Of a stretch of 64,000 bases of DNA, positions 18,776 through 28,734 are shown one piece after another. Position 1 is the stretch's first letter. Each line of letters opens with the position of its first letter. This DNA is from Roseomonas haemaphysalidis (GTDB lineage Bacteria > Pseudomonadota > Alphaproteobacteria > Acetobacterales > Acetobacteraceae), in the NCBI RefSeq assembly GCF_017355405.1, contig NZ_CP061177.1, positions 3,098,501 through 3,162,500 on the forward strand, given 5' to 3'. The position numbers were made by a program, and so were the translations under genes. The notes under the pieces are model-generated. The model was given only the letters and a program-made list of their open reading frames with translations, did no database searches and was not told the origin of the DNA.

Positions 18776-19788
18776 CCCCCAGCCTGCAAGGCGCGCATGT
18801 TCTCGTCACCGGCGCCGCCGGCTTCGTGGGCGCGGCGCTCAGCCAACGCCTGCTGGCCGAGGGCGCGCGCGTCACCGGCTGCGACAACCTCAACACCTAT
18901 TACGACCCCGCCCTGAAGCAGGCGCGGCTGGACGGGCTGCTGGGCCGGCCCGGCTTCGCCTTCCACCGGGTGGAGCTGGCGGAGCGCGACGCGCTGGGCG
19001 CGCTGTGGCGCGAAGCCAGGCCGGACCACGTGGTGCACCTCGCCGCCCAGGCGGGGGTGCGGTATTCCATCGACAACCCGCGCGCCTACGCGGCCTCCAA
19101 CCTCGATGGCTTTCTGGAAGTGCTGGAAGCGGCGCGCGAGACGCCCGTGAAGCACTTGGTCTACGCCTCATCCTCTTCCGTCTACGGCGCCAACACCAAG
19201 GTGCCCTTCTCGGAAAAGGACGCGGTGGAGCAGCCGGTCTCGCTCTACGCCGCCACCAAGCGCGCCAACGAGCTGATGGCGCAAACCTACGCGCACCTGT
19301 ACCGCATCCCCGCCACCGGCCTGCGCTTCTTCACGGTCTACGGGCCGATGGGCCGGCCGGACATGGCCTACTGGGGCTTCACCAAGGCGTTGTTCAGCGG
19401 CGCGCCCATCAACGTCTTCAACCATGGCAACGTGTGGCGCGACTTCACCTTCATTGACGAGATCGTCGAGGCCATCGCCCGCCTGACGCCCCGCCCCCCG
19501 GCCGAGGCCGATGAGCCGGGCCGCGTGGCGCCCGAAACGCCGCACCGCATCTTCAACATCGGCAACGACACGCCGGTGAAGGTGGACGAGTTCCTGGGCA
19601 TCCTGGAACGCCTAACCGGCCGCACCGCCAACCGCCGCGACCTGCCCATGCAGCCGGGCGACGTGGAGCGCACCTGGGCGGATGTGTCCGCGCTGCGCAC
19701 CGCCATCGGCTTCGCGCCGCGCACGACGCTGGAGGAAGGGCTGGGCCGCTTCGTGCAATGGTACCGGGAATACCACCAGATCCGCTGA
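18772..19788 (+). CDS. UDP-glucuronate 4-epimerase family protein
   Basis: A 338-residue extended SDR that starts at a GTG overlapping the glycosyltransferase stop (GTGA). The NAD-binding motif is VLVTGAAGFVGAALS, with the active site SSSSVYG and YAATK. NLNTYYDPALKQARL and the downstream VWRDFTFIDEIVEA are typical of the CapI/LspL UDP-glucuronate 4-epimerases that make UDP-galacturonate. The neighbouring glycosyltransferase supports use of the product in a surface polysaccharide. A UDP-glucose epimerase is less likely. Confidence 0.9.
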   Translation: MTPSLQGAHVLVTGAAGFVGAALSQRLLAEGARVTGCDNLNTYYDPALKQARLDGLLGRPGFAFHRVELAERDALGALWREARPDHVVHLAAQAGVRYSIDNPRAYAASNLDGFLEVLEAARETPVKHLVYASSSSVYGANTKVPFSEKDAVEQPVSLYAATKRANELMAQTYAHLYRIPATGLRFFTVYGPMGRPDMAYWGFTKALFSGAPINVFNHGNVWRDFTFIDEIVEAIARLTPRPPAEADEPGRVAPETPHRIFNIGNDTPVKVDEFLGILERLTGRTANRRDLPMQPGDVERTWADVSALRTAIGFAPRTTLEEGLGRFVQWYREYHQIR

Positions 19789-19865
19789 CGGCCGCTTGCC
19801 GCCGGCCCGGCATGGGTCCAGGCTCCGCCCCGGCAGGCCGGCAACAGGCCGCCGGAGGACAACCC

Positions 19866-20927
19866 ATGCCGCTTTTCCGCTTCCGCCCGGCCCTGCTGGC
19901 CACCACGGCCCTGCTGCTGGCCGCCCCCGCCCTGGCCCAGGCCCCCGCGGCGCCCGCCGCGCGCGAGGTGCCGGCCAAGAGCATCCCCGTGCCCGGCACC
20001 GTCAGCCCGCAGATGCAGGCCATCATCGGCCAGCCGCTGCGGCAGAACTGGGACAAGCCCCCCACCACGCCCGAGGGCTGGCGCGCCCTGGCGGAAAGCA
20101 ACGTCGCCGCCGTGGCGCCGCAGATCCCCGCCATGGCCGAGCGCATGCGCGTCTCGATCGAGCCTTCCACCATCGACGGCGTGCGCGTCTACACCATCAC
20201 GCCGGCCGACATGCCGGCCGGCAACCGCAACCGGCTGGCGGTGCATGTGCATGGCGGCTGCTACGTGCTGAACCCGCGCGAGGCCGCCTTGCCGGAAGCC
20301 ATCTTCCTGGCCGGCTTCGCACGCATGACCGTGATCGCGGTGGATTACCGCATGCCGCCGGAGGCGTATTTCCCGGCGGCGCTGGACGATGCCATGACGG
20401 TCTACAAGGCCGCCATCCGCCGCGTGCCGCCGGCCAACCTGGCGGTGTTCGGCAGTTCCGCCGGCGGTGCCCTGACGCTGGAGATGATGCTGCGCGCCAA
20501 GCAGGAAGGCCTGCCCATGCCCGGCGCCATCGCCCCCGGCACGCCCATGTCGGACGTGACCAAGCAGGGCGACAGCTTCCAGACCAACGCCCTGGTGGAC
20601 AACGTCCTGGTCTCGCCCGATGGCTTCTGCGATGCCGCCACCCGCTTCTACGCCAACGGCCACGACTTGGCGGACCCGCTGCTGTCGCCGGTTTATGGCG
20701 ACGTGCGGGGCTTTCCGCCCACCATCCTGACCACCGGCACGCGGGACCTGCTGCTCAGCAACACCGTGCGCATGCACCGCGCCCTGCGCCAAGCGGGCAC
20801 GGAGGCCTCGCTGCAGGTGTATGAGGGCCAGTCCCACGCGCAGTTCTACCGCGACGACCGGGTGCCCGAGGTCAAGGAAGCCTTCGGCGAGATCGCACAG
20901 TTCTTCGACCAGCACCTGGGCCGGTAA
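19866..20927 (+). CDS. Exported alpha/beta hydrolase (HSL-type esterase family)
   Basis: A 353-residue protein with a signal peptide (ALLATTALLLAAPALAQ) that should be released to the periplasm. The HSL family oxyanion motif is HVHGGCY and the nucleophile elbow is GSSAGG. The catalytic His is likely in the GQSHAQFY segment near residue 325, after an Asp in the TILTTGTRDLLL segment. The chosen ATG follows GGAGGACAA. The substrate is unknown. It ends 3 bp from the convergent P1 peptidase gene. Confidence 0.87.
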   Translation: MPLFRFRPALLATTALLLAAPALAQAPAAPAAREVPAKSIPVPGTVSPQMQAIIGQPLRQNWDKPPTTPEGWRALAESNVAAVAPQIPAMAERMRVSIEPSTIDGVRVYTITPADMPAGNRNRLAVHVHGGCYVLNPREAALPEAIFLAGFARMTVIAVDYRMPPEAYFPAALDDAMTVYKAAIRRVPPANLAVFGSSAGGALTLEMMLRAKQEGLPMPGAIAPGTPMSDVTKQGDSFQTNALVDNVLVSPDGFCDAATRFYANGHDLADPLLSPVYGDVRGFPPTILTTGTRDLLLSNTVRMHRALRQAGTEASLQVYEGQSHAQFYRDDRVPEVKEAFGEIAQFFDQHLGR

Positions 20928-20930
20928 CGC

Positions 20931-22001
20931 CTATCCGGCGTCGGGCCGCCGCAACGCGGCCCGCACGGCCTCGATGTCGATGGCCTCCACCCGGCGCTTG
21001 CGGCCCGTCGCCGGGTCGCGGCTTTCCACCGTGGTGGCGCGCAGCAGCGAATTCAGCACCGCCTCCTCCACCGCCTCGGCGGCGGCGACGAACAGCGGCG
21101 ACATGCGCTCGTTCGGCCAGTCCGCAACCATGCCCCCCGCCGCCGGGCGCCGCACGCCCGGGTGGGTGGAAAACGCAATGGCATAGTCGCCCGAGCCGTC
21201 CGAGAAGGCCGCGCCCGTGCGCGCCAGCCCCGCCATGGCGCGCAGCGCCAGCCGCGCCAGGTTGCGGTCGGACAAGGGTGCGTCGGTGGCGATCACCACC
21301 ATCACGGAGCCGTCCGCGTCGCCTTTGTCCGCATGCTCGCGCAGATAGAAGCGCCCCAGCATCCGCCCCACCGGCACGCCATCCATCAGCAGCGCGCCGC
21401 CGTAGTTGCTTTGCACCAGCGCGCCGACCGTGAAGCCGCCCAGCGCCGCCGGCAGCAGGCGGGAAGACGTGCCGATGCCGCCCTTCCAGCCGAAGGCCAC
21501 GGTGCCCGTGCCGGCGCCGACGCTGCCTTCCGCCACCGGGCCATCCGTGGCGCCATCCAGCGCCAGCAGCACGTCCTGGCTCGTGATGCCGCGGGCGCGG
21601 ATGTCGTTCAGCCGGCCGTCATTGGTTTCGCCCACCACGGCGTTGACCGAGCGCGCCTCGGGGTTGCGCGCCAGGGTCCAGTCCACCACCGCCTCCACCG
21701 CGCGGCCAACGGCCAGGGTGTTGACCAGCACGATGGGGCTTTCCAGCTCGCCCAGCTCCTGCAGCTGCGTGGCGCCCGCCAGCTTGCCGAAGCCGTTGAT
21801 CACCGCCAGCCCCGCCGGCACCCGCTCCGCGAACAGGTTGCCGGAATGCGGGCGGACGGCGGTGACGCCAGTGCGCGTTCCCTCCCCCGCGATGCGGGTT
21901 TCCTGGCCCACCAGCACGCCCGCCACATCCGTGATGGCATTCAGCGGCCCGGGCGCGAACTGCCCCGGCCGCAGCCCCAGGTCGCGGGCGCGCGGCCTCA
22001 C
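20931..22001 (-). CDS. P1 family peptidase (DmpA/L-aminopeptidase-like, S58)
   Basis: A 356-residue N-terminal nucleophile peptidase. The family releases N-terminal amino acids (DmpA) or acts on beta-peptides after self-cleavage. The motif [18 protein letters not shown] carries the candidate nucleophile Ser (179 or 180). The frame starts with GTG overlapping the alaS stop (GTGA), so it is translationally coupled to alaS. A later start would lose conserved N-terminal sequence ([19 protein letters not shown]). Physiological substrate unknown. Confidence 0.87.
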   Translation of the reverse strand: MRPRARDLGLRPGQFAPGPLNAITDVAGVLVGQETRIAGEGTRTGVTAVRPHSGNLFAERVPAGLAVINGFGKLAGATQLQELGELESPIVLVNTLAVGRAVEAVVDWTLARNPEARSVNAVVGETNDGRLNDIRARGITSQDVLLALDGATDGPVAEGSVGAGTGTVAFGWKGGIGTSSRLLPAALGGFTVGALVQSNYGGALLMDGVPVGRMLGRFYLREHADKGDADGSVMVVIATDAPLSDRNLARLALRAMAGLARTGAAFSDGSGDYAIAFSTHPGVRRPAAGGMVADWPNERMSPLFVAAAEAVEEAVLNSLLRATTVESRDPATGRKRRVEAIDIEAVRAALRRPDAG

Positions 22002-24646
22002 GCCGCCAGCGCGGCCCGGATGGCGGCCAGCGCCTCGTCGGCCTTCGCCGCATCCGGCCCGCCGGCCTGGGCCATGTTGGGCCGCCCGCCGCCGCCCTGG
22101 CCGCCGACCGCCGCTGCCGCCGCGCGCACCAGCGCCACCGCATCGGCCTTGCCCGCGCCACCGGCGCCGACGCCGACCACGATGCTCGCCTTGCCATCGG
22201 CGGTGGACACCAGCGCCACCACGTCGGCCGCGTCCGACTTCAACAGCGCCTCGGCCACGCCGCGCAGGTCCTTGGGCGGGATCTCGCCCAGGTTGCGGGC
22301 GGAAAGTCGCACGCCGCCCACTTCCTCCGCCGCCGCCGCGCTGCCGCCGGTCGCCATCTGCTTGCGCAGCTCGGACATCTCGCGTTCCAGCTTGCGGCGC
22401 TCTTCCAGCAAAGCCGCGATGCGGCCGGGCAGCTCGGCGGGGCGGGCCTTCAGCAGGCCCGCCGCCTCGCGCAGCACCTTCTGCTCGCCTTCCACCAGCG
22501 CCAGCGCCGCCTCGCCCGTCACGGCCTCCACGCGGCGCACGCCGGCGGAAACGGCGGCCTCGGCCACGATCTTGAACAGCCCGATATCGCCGGTGCGGCC
22601 GACATGCGTGCCGCCGCAGAGTTCCAGCGAATACACGCCGTGCTTGCTGGTGGCCTCGGGGTCGAAGCCCATGCCGACCACGCGCACCTCGTCGCCGTAC
22701 TTCTCGCCGAACAGCGCGGTGGCGCCAGCCTCCACGGCGGCTTCCGGCGTCATCAGCCGCGTCACCACCTCGGCATTCTCGCGGATGCGCCCGTTCACCT
22801 CGGCCTCGACCCAGGCCAGGTCTTCGCTCGTCATCGGCGTCGGCTGGCTGACGTCGAAGCGCAGCCGGTCCGGCGCATTCAGGGAACCCTTCTGCGCCAC
22901 GTGGTTGCCGAGCCGCCGGCGCAGCGCCTCGTGCAGCAGGTGGGTGGCCGAGTGGTGCGCGCGGATGGCGCCGCGCCGGGCATGGTCCACCTCCGCCACC
23001 ACCGCCTGCCCGACCGAAGCCTCGCCCGCCTCGACCACGCCCAGGTGCAGAAACAGCCCCAGCTTCTTCTGCGTGTCCCGCACCGCGATGCGCAGCCCGC
23101 CCGGGCCGGTGATCACGCCGGCATCGCCCACCTGGCCGCCGCTTTCGGCGTAGAACGGGGTCTGGTTCAGCAGCACGCCGACCTCGGCGCCGGTGGCCGC
23201 CTTGTCCACGGCCGCGCCGTTCACCACCAGCGCCAGCACCTCGGCCTCCGCGCGCTCGGTGGAATAGCCCAGGAACTCGCTGGCATCGCCCAGCTTGTCC
23301 TTGAGGTCGAACCACAGCGTCTCGGTCGCCGCCTCGCCGGAGCCGGACCAGGCGGCCCGTGCCCGGCGCTTCTGCTCGGCCATCGCCGTTTCGAAGCCCG
23401 CCACGTCCACGGAGCGGCCCTCGGAGCGCAGGGCGTCCTGCGTCAGGTCCAGCGGGAAGCCGTAGGTGTCGTACAGCTTGAAAGCCACGTCGCCCGGCAG
23501 CGTGCCGCCCTCGCCCAGCCGCGCCGTCTCGTCCGCCAGCATGCCGAGGCCGCGCTCCAGCAGGGAGCGGAAGCGGTTCTCTTCCAGCTTCAGCGTCTCG
23601 CTGATCAGCGCCTCGGCCCGCACCAGCTCCGGGTAGGCCGCGCCCATCTGGCGGATCAGCGCCGGCAACAGCCGGTACAGCAGGGGCTCCTTGGCGCCCA
23701 TCATGTGGGCGTGGCGCATGGCGCGGCGCAGGATGCGGCGCAGCACATAGCCGCGCCCCTCGTTGGAAGGCATCACCCCGTCGGCGATCAGGAAGGCGCC
23801 CGAGCGCAGGTGGTCCGCCACCACGCGGTGGCTGATCTTGAACGGCCCGTCCGGCGCCTGCCCGGTGGCCTCGGCCGAGGCCAGGATCAGGGCGCGGAAG
23901 GTGTCCGTGTCGTAGTTGTCGTGCACGCCCTGCAGGATGGCCGCGAAGCGCTCCAGGCCCATGCCGGTGTCGATCGAGGGGCGCGGCAGCGGGTTGCGGG
24001 TGCCCGCCGGCTCCTCGAGATACTGCATGAACACGAGGTTCCAGATCTCGATGAACCGGTCACCGTCCTCGTCCGGCGAGCCCGGCGGGCCGCCGGGGAT
24101 GGACGGGCCGTGGTCGTAGAAGATTTCGGAGCACGGGCCGCAGGGGCCGGTGTCGCCCATGCGCCAGAAGTTGTCCGAGGTCGCGATGCGGATAATGCGC
24201 TCGTCCGAAAGCCCGGCGATCTTGCGCCACAGGGCGGCGGCGTCCTCGTCCTCGGAATACACCGTGACCAGCAGCTTGTCCTTGGCCAGGCCGAAGTCGC
24301 GGGTCAGCAGGGTCCAGGCGTGCTCGATTGCCTGTTCCTTGAAGTAATCGCCGAAGGAGAAGTTCCCCAGCATCTCGAAGAAGGTGTGGTGGCGCGCGGT
24401 GTAGCCGACGTTGTCCAGGTCGTTGTGCTTGCCGCCGGCGCGCACCGACTTCTGGGCGGAGGTGGCGCGCGAATACGGCCGCTTCTCCTGACCGGTGAAG
24501 ACGTTCTTGAACTGCACCATGCCGCTGTTGGTGAACATCAGCGTCGGGTCGTTGCGCGGCACCAGCGGCGAGGATTCCACCACCGTGTGGCCGTTGCGGG
24601 CGAAGTAATCGAGGAAGGTGGCGCGGATATCGTTGCTGCTGGTCAT
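21998..24646 (-). CDS. alaS: Alanyl-tRNA synthetase
   Basis: An 882-residue class II synthetase that charges tRNA-Ala. The N-terminus ([24 protein letters not shown], class II motifs with [19 protein letters not shown]) is followed by the tRNA recognition region and the editing domain, with zinc motifs HHSATHLLH and CGGTHV. The C-terminal DHHA1 domain (~residues 770-882) is Gly-rich. Length and motifs are all usual. It is divergent from rarA across 98 bp. Confidence 0.97.
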   Translation of the reverse strand: MTSSNDIRATFLDYFARNGHTVVESSPLVPRNDPTLMFTNSGMVQFKNVFTGQEKRPYSRATSAQKSVRAGGKHNDLDNVGYTARHHTFFEMLGNFSFGDYFKEQAIEHAWTLLTRDFGLAKDKLLVTVYSEDEDAAALWRKIAGLSDERIIRIATSDNFWRMGDTGPCGPCSEIFYDHGPSIPGGPPGSPDEDGDRFIEIWNLVFMQYLEEPAGTRNPLPRPSIDTGMGLERFAAILQGVHDNYDTDTFRALILASAEATGQAPDGPFKISHRVVADHLRSGAFLIADGVMPSNEGRGYVLRRILRRAMRHAHMMGAKEPLLYRLLPALIRQMGAAYPELVRAEALISETLKLEENRFRSLLERGLGMLADETARLGEGGTLPGDVAFKLYDTYGFPLDLTQDALRSEGRSVDVAGFETAMAEQKRRARAAWSGSGEAATETLWFDLKDKLGDASEFLGYSTERAEAEVLALVVNGAAVDKAATGAEVGVLLNQTPFYAESGGQVGDAGVITGPGGLRIAVRDTQKKLGLFLHLGVVEAGEASVGQAVVAEVDHARRGAIRAHHSATHLLHEALRRRLGNHVAQKGSLNAPDRLRFDVSQPTPMTSEDLAWVEAEVNGRIRENAEVVTRLMTPEAAVEAGATALFGEKYGDEVRVVGMGFDPEATSKHGVYSLELCGGTHVGRTGDIGLFKIVAEAAVSAGVRRVEAVTGEAALALVEGEQKVLREAAGLLKARPAELPGRIAALLEERRKLEREMSELRKQMATGGSAAAAEEVGGVRLSARNLGEIPPKDLRGVAEALLKSDAADVVALVSTADGKASIVVGVGAGGAGKADAVALVRAAAAAVGGQGGGGRPNMAQAGGPDAAKADEALAAIRAALAA

Positions 24647-24744
24647 ATTCCGTCGTTTCGCCCGAAAGAGAATTTGGCGCCTGAATTAGCCCGGATGCCC
24701 CAAGGCTGGGAAGCCCTGGGCACCCTGCCCTATACTGCGCGGCC

Positions 24745-26082
24745 ATGCCCCGCAAAGCCGCCGCCCCCGCTGAAGACCTGTTCGCCCCGGAACCCGGCGC
24801 CGCCCCCGCGCCCGCCACCCAGCCGCTGGCTGACCGCCTGCGCCCGGCGACGCTGGCCGAGGTCGCGGGCCAGGACCACCTGCTCGGCCCCGGCGCGCCG
24901 TTGGCCCGCATGGTGACGGCGCGCGCCATCAGCTCCATGATCCTGTGGGGCCCGCCCGGCACCGGCAAGACCACCATCGCCCGCCTGCTGGCCGGCGCCA
25001 CCGACCTGCGGTTCGAGGCGGTCTCGGCCATCCAGGGCGGCGTGGCCGACCTGCGCCGGGTGTTCGACGCGGCCCGCGCCCGCCGCACCTCCGGCCAGGG
25101 CACGCTGCTGTTCGTGGACGAGATCCACCGCTTCAACCGCGCCCAGCAGGACGCCTTCCTGCCCTATATCGAGGATGGCACCATCGTCCTGGTCGGCGCC
25201 ACGACGGAGAACCCCTCCTTCGAGCTGAACGGCGCCATCCTGTCCCGCGTCCGGGTCTTCATCCTGAACGCGCTGGACGAGCCCGCCCTGCGCGCCCTGC
25301 TGGACCGCGCGGAAGCCCATCTCGGCGCCCCCCTGCCGGTCACGCCCGAGGCGCGCGAGGCGCTGATCGAAATGTCCGGCGGCGACGGCCGCTACATGCT
25401 CAACATGGCCGAGCAGATCGCGACGCTCGCCGGCGGCGAAACCCAGGACATCCCGTCCATGGGCCAGCTCCTGCAACGCCGCATGCCCTCCCACGACAAG
25501 GCGGGCGACGGGCATTACGACCTGCTCAGCGCCTTCCACAAGTCGCTGCGCGGTTCCGACCCGCACGCCGCGCTGTACTACGCCGCCCGCATGATCCAGG
25601 CGGGCGAGGCGCCGGAAGCGGTGTTCCGCCGCCTCGCCTGCGCGGCGTCGGAGGATGTCGGCATGGCGGACCCGCAGGCCATGGTGCAGGTCGCCACCGC
25701 CTGGCAGATGTTCGAGCGCATCGGCTGGCCGGAAGGCCGGCTGTTCCTGGCCCAGGCCATCAACTACGTCGCCACCGCCCCCAAATCCAACGCCAGCTAC
25801 AACGGCTGGAACGCCGCCATGGCCGCCGCCCAGCGTTCCGCCCACGTGGCCCCGCCCATGAGCATCCTTAACGCCCCCACCAAGCTGATGAAGCAGATGG
25901 GCCGCCACGCCGGCTACCAGTACGACCACGACCACCCGGACGCCTTTTCCGGCCAGCAGTTCCTGCCGGACGAGCTGGAAGGCCAGACCTTCTTCGCCCC
26001 CAACGAGCGCGGCTTCGAGCGCGACGTGAAAAAGCGCCTGGACTACTGGTCCGGCCTCAAGGCCCGCCGCCGCGACGGCTGA
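24745..26082 (+). CDS. rarA: Replication-associated recombination protein A (MgsA/WRNIP1)
   Basis: A 445-residue AAA+ ATPase acting at stalled replication forks. Walker A is GPPGTGKT (residues 69-76) and Walker B is LLFVDEIHRFN. The sensor 1 region GATTENPSFELN and the C-terminal tetramerisation region (YHSDHPD equivalent YDHDHPDAFSGQQFLPDEL) are typical. The start is the ATG 98 bp from alaS. Confidence 0.95.
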   Translation: MPRKAAAPAEDLFAPEPGAAPAPATQPLADRLRPATLAEVAGQDHLLGPGAPLARMVTARAISSMILWGPPGTGKTTIARLLAGATDLRFEAVSAIQGGVADLRRVFDAARARRTSGQGTLLFVDEIHRFNRAQQDAFLPYIEDGTIVLVGATTENPSFELNGAILSRVRVFILNALDEPALRALLDRAEAHLGAPLPVTPEAREALIEMSGGDGRYMLNMAEQIATLAGGETQDIPSMGQLLQRRMPSHDKAGDGHYDLLSAFHKSLRGSDPHAALYYAARMIQAGEAPEAVFRRLACAASEDVGMADPQAMVQVATAWQMFERIGWPEGRLFLAQAINYVATAPKSNASYNGWNAAMAAAQRSAHVAPPMSILNAPTKLMKQMGRHAGYQYDHDHPDAFSGQQFLPDELEGQTFFAPNERGFERDVKKRLDYWSGLKARRRDG

Positions 26083-26167
26083 GCGCGGCCCCGCATGTCC
26101 AAGCTTTCATGCACCGCCCGCCCCGCCTCCGGCGTTGATCCGGCAGCGAACAACCGGAGTTTCCCCC

Positions 26168-26422
26168 ATGCGTAGCATCCTCGCCGCCACCATCCTCGCC
26201 GCCGGCCTGGGCCTCGCCGCGCTGCCCGCTTCCGCCAAGGAAGGCGGCTGCGTCAAGGACGGCGCGGTGGGCGCCGTGGCCGGGCATTTCGTGGGCAGCG
26301 GCCATGCCGTGGCCGGTGCCGCCGCCGGCTGCGCGGTCGGCGTGCATCGCCGCCATGCCGCCGAGCGGCGCGACCAGCAGCAGCAGCCGAACCAGCAGCA
26401 GAGCCAGACCCCCCGCGGCTGA
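26168..26422 (+). CDS. Small exported glycine-zipper-like protein
   Basis: An 84-residue protein with a signal peptide (RSILAATILAAGLGLAALPASA), a Gly/Ala stretch (GAVGAVAGHFVGSGHAVAGAAAGCAVG) and a polar Gln-rich tail (RRDQQQQPNQQQSQTPRG). Two Cys residues (in KEGGCVKDG and AGCAV) could pair. Function unknown. A CCGGAG ribosome binding site lies about 7 bases upstream. Confidence 0.75.
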   Translation: MRSILAATILAAGLGLAALPASAKEGGCVKDGAVGAVAGHFVGSGHAVAGAAAGCAVGVHRRHAAERRDQQQQPNQQQSQTPRG

Positions 26423-26428
26423 GCTGCC

Positions 26429-26452
26429 GGGGCGCGGTGGATGCCGCGCCCC
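26429..26452. terminator. Hairpin between the small exported gene and crcB
   Basis: Perfect 9-base arms GGGGCGCGG and CCGCGCCCC with a 6-base loop. No T run follows, so it is a weak terminator or a regulatory stem-loop. I checked it against the fluoride (crcB) riboswitch pattern and it does not match. Confidence 0.4.
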
Positions 26453-26481
26453 GCCCGTGCCCGCATGCTATCCTGCCGTCC

Positions 26482-26871
26482 ATGAATCCGTTTTCCCCCC
26501 ACCTGCTCGCTCTGGTCGCCATCGGCGGCGCGGGGGGGTCGTTGCTGCGCTATGCCACCGGCATCTGGTGCGCCGGCTGGTTCGGCACGGCGCTGCCCTG
26601 GGGCACCCTGGCGGTCAACGTGGCCGGCAGCGCCGTCATCGGCCTGCTGGGCGGGCTGATGCTGGGGGGCCTCGCCGTCAGCCAGGAGGCCCGGGTGCTG
26701 CTGATCACCGGCATCCTGGGCGGCTTCACCACCTTTTCCGCCTTTTCGCTGGATATCGGCACGCTGGCGCTGCGCTCGCCCGCCCTGGCCCTCGGCTACC
26801 TCGCCCTCACGCTGCTGGGCGGGCTCGGCGCCTTTGCGCTGTGCTTCGCCTTCGGCCGCGTGCTGGCCTGA
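26482..26871 (+). CDS. crcB: Fluoride channel CrcB/Fluc
   Basis: A 129-residue membrane protein with four predicted helices that exports fluoride as a dual-topology dimer. The hallmark motif GGFTTFSAFS is present, as are the N-terminal GGAGGSLLRY and TLAVNVAGSAVIG segments. Upstream in-frame starts would add a polar N-terminus without merit. It sits alone before a GST gene. Confidence 0.93.
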   Translation: MNPFSPHLLALVAIGGAGGSLLRYATGIWCAGWFGTALPWGTLAVNVAGSAVIGLLGGLMLGGLAVSQEARVLLITGILGGFTTFSAFSLDIGTLALRSPALALGYLALTLLGGLGAFALCFAFGRVLA

Positions 26872-26903
26872 ACCCGTTTTCCCTTTCCGGAGATCCCCGT
26901 CCC

Positions 26904-27512
26904 ATGAAGCTGTTCTACGCGCCCGGCGCCTGCTCGCTGTCCCCCCACATCGCCCTGCACGAGGCCGGGCTGCAGCATGAGCTGGAGAAGGTGGACATCC
27001 GCGCCGGCGGCAAGCTGGAATCCGGCGGCCAGTTCGGTGCCATCAACGGCAAGGGCTACGTGCCCGCCTTGCAGATCGACGGCGGCCCCCTGCTGACCGA
27101 GGGCCCGGCCATCGTGCAATACATCGCCGACCAGGCCCCCGCCTCCGGCCTCGCGCCCGCCGCCGGCAGCATCGAGCGCTACCGCCTGCAGGAATGGCTG
27201 AACTTCATCTCCACCGAGTTGCACAAGGGCATGGGCTCCATGTTCAACCCGGCGCAAACGCCGGAATGGCGCGCCGCCGCCAGCGCCACGCTGAGCAAGC
27301 GGCTGAACTGGCTGAGCGAGGCGCTGGGCGACAAGCCGTTCCTGATGGGCGAGCGGTTCACGGTGGCCGATGGCTACCTGTTCACCGTGCTGCGCTGGGC
27401 CGGGCCGGTGAAGTTCGACCTGTCCCCCTGGCCGGCGCTGGTCGCCTTCCGCGACCGGGTGGCCGAGCGCCCGGCGGTCAAGGCGGCGCTGAAGATGGAA
27501 GGCCTGAACTAG
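26904..27512 (+). CDS. Glutathione S-transferase (beta-class-like)
   Basis: A 202-residue GST. The thioredoxin-fold N-terminus begins MKLFYAPGACSLSPHIALHEAGL, where the GACSLS segment with Cys is characteristic of bacterial beta-class GSTs. It is followed by TEGPAIVQYIADQAP and the helical C-terminal domain (FTVADGYLFTVLRWA). An AG-rich ribosome binding site (CCGGAG) is present. Its 3' end overlaps by 35 bp, in the opposite direction, the small gene at 27478-27750. Confidence 0.92.
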   Translation: MKLFYAPGACSLSPHIALHEAGLQHELEKVDIRAGGKLESGGQFGAINGKGYVPALQIDGGPLLTEGPAIVQYIADQAPASGLAPAAGSIERYRLQEWLNFISTELHKGMGSMFNPAQTPEWRAAASATLSKRLNWLSEALGDKPFLMGERFTVADGYLFTVLRWAGPVKFDLSPWPALVAFRDRVAERPAVKAALKMEGLN

Positions 27513-27750
27513 CCGCCCGGGGCCTGGCGCCCCCCGGCGCCCTGCCCGCCGGCCGGACCCGCGCCGGCAGGGCGGGCGGCGCCGGCGGCGGCGCCAGGTT
27601 CGCCTGCTCCGGCCGTGCCGCGGCCTGCTCCTCCAGCCACACCGCCGGCACGGCCGCCGCAGGGCGTTTCGCGAACACCGCCAGCTCGTCCAGCCCCACC
27701 AGCGTCAGGGCAAAGTCCAGCCAGCGCCGCCACGCGGCGTCCGGCCTCAT
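27478..27750 (-). CDS. Small hypothetical protein coupled to the MpaB-type gene
   Basis: A 90-residue frame that starts with ATG overlapping the upstream gene's stop (ATGA), suggesting translational coupling. The N-terminal half (WRRWLDFALTLVGLDELAVFAKRPAAAVPAVWLEEQ) is plausibly structured; the second half is Pro/Ala-rich and low complexity. The last 35 bp are antisense to the end of the GST gene. I do not recognise it. Coding status is likely but not certain. Confidence 0.55.
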   Translation of the reverse strand: MRPDAAWRRWLDFALTLVGLDELAVFAKRPAAAVPAVWLEEQAAARPEQANLAPPPAPPALPARVRPAGRAPGGARPRAASSGLPSSAPP

Positions 27751-28625
27751 TCAAAAGCCCAGCGCAGCGTCCGCGCCACGCCGAACGTCCCGGCCCGCAG
27801 CAACGGCCGCGTCAGCAGCGGCACCTCCAGCCCGTGCATCCGCCGCGCCCAGTCGGGCAACAGGTCCACGCCCGCCTGCATCACCAGCGCCTGCACCGGC
27901 TCGGCGGCGCGGTGCTCGGCCGGGCGGGTCAGCACCAGCCGCGCCACCTCGCGCGTGCGGGCGTCCTGGCGCAGCAGCGGGCGCGTGTCCTGGATCAGCG
28001 CGCGCGCCTCGGCGCGCGAGCGCGGCACCGGCAGGGCGCCCAGGCGCTCTGCCACTTCCGCCATTTCCGCGAAATAGCGGTCCTGGTCGGCGCCGCTCAT
28101 GCGCGGCTCGCCGTAGCGGATCCAGGACTGCAGAAAGCTGCTGGCTTCCGTCACATGCACCCAGGCCAGCAATTGCGGGTCGCGCGCGGAATACGGCGTG
28201 CCGTCCGGCAGCGTGCCCGTCACCTGCTCGTGGATGCGGTTGATGCGGGCGATCAGCGCCTCCGCCTCGGCCCGGCCGCCATAGGTGGTGGTGGCGATAA
28301 AGCGCGCGGTGCGCTTCAGCCGGCCGTGCATGTCGGCGCGGAAGTTGGAATGGTCCCACACCCCCGCCAGCACCGCCGGGTGCAGCATCTGCAGCAGCAG
28401 CCCCGCGATGCCGCCCACCATCATGGAGCCGACGTCGCCATGCACCCGCCACGCCACCGATTGCGGCCCGAACAGCCCGCCCGGCTGGCGCGCCACCGGT
28501 GCCTCGCCGCGCGAGCGGTCGTTGAACAGGGCGGTCACGCGGTCGGCGATGGCGCGCTTCATCGGGTGGTCGATGCGGCGGGGGGCCGGCTGGCCGGCGG
28601 TCTGGCGATAGGACATCGGCGGCAT
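27747..28625 (-). CDS. Oxygenase MpaB family protein (DUF2236)
   Basis: A 292-residue member of the DUF2236 family, which includes the fungal MpaB oxygenase and the rubber-cleaving Lcp enzymes and often carries b-type haem. Family features are HPAVLAGVWDHSNFRADMHGRLKRTARFI, FIATTTYGGRAEAEALIARIN and the DPQLLAWVHVTEASSFLQSW segment, whose His is a typical candidate haem ligand. The ATG at 28625 was preferred over 28616 because GGAGAAC precedes it closely. Substrate unknown. It is divergent from the Nudix gene. Confidence 0.85.
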   Translation of the reverse strand: MPPMSYRQTAGQPAPRRIDHPMKRAIADRVTALFNDRSRGEAPVARQPGGLFGPQSVAWRVHGDVGSMMVGGIAGLLLQMLHPAVLAGVWDHSNFRADMHGRLKRTARFIATTTYGGRAEAEALIARINRIHEQVTGTLPDGTPYSARDPQLLAWVHVTEASSFLQSWIRYGEPRMSGADQDRYFAEMAEVAERLGALPVPRSRAEARALIQDTRPLLRQDARTREVARLVLTRPAEHRAAEPVQALVMQAGVDLLPDWARRMHGLEVPLLTRPLLRAGTFGVARTLRWAFE

Positions 28626-28734
28626 GTTCTCCGGCCACGGGGGCGGCCTGGACCTGATATCGGGTCGCTCCCGCCACCTGTCACCGGGGGGTGGGCGCGC
28701 TATCCTGCGGCCATCGTGCAGGGAGCCCCGGGCC

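Noticed and set aside
26423..26481. Possible fluoride riboswitch before crcB
   Set aside because: The short gap contains a simple hairpin but not the conserved riboswitch core.
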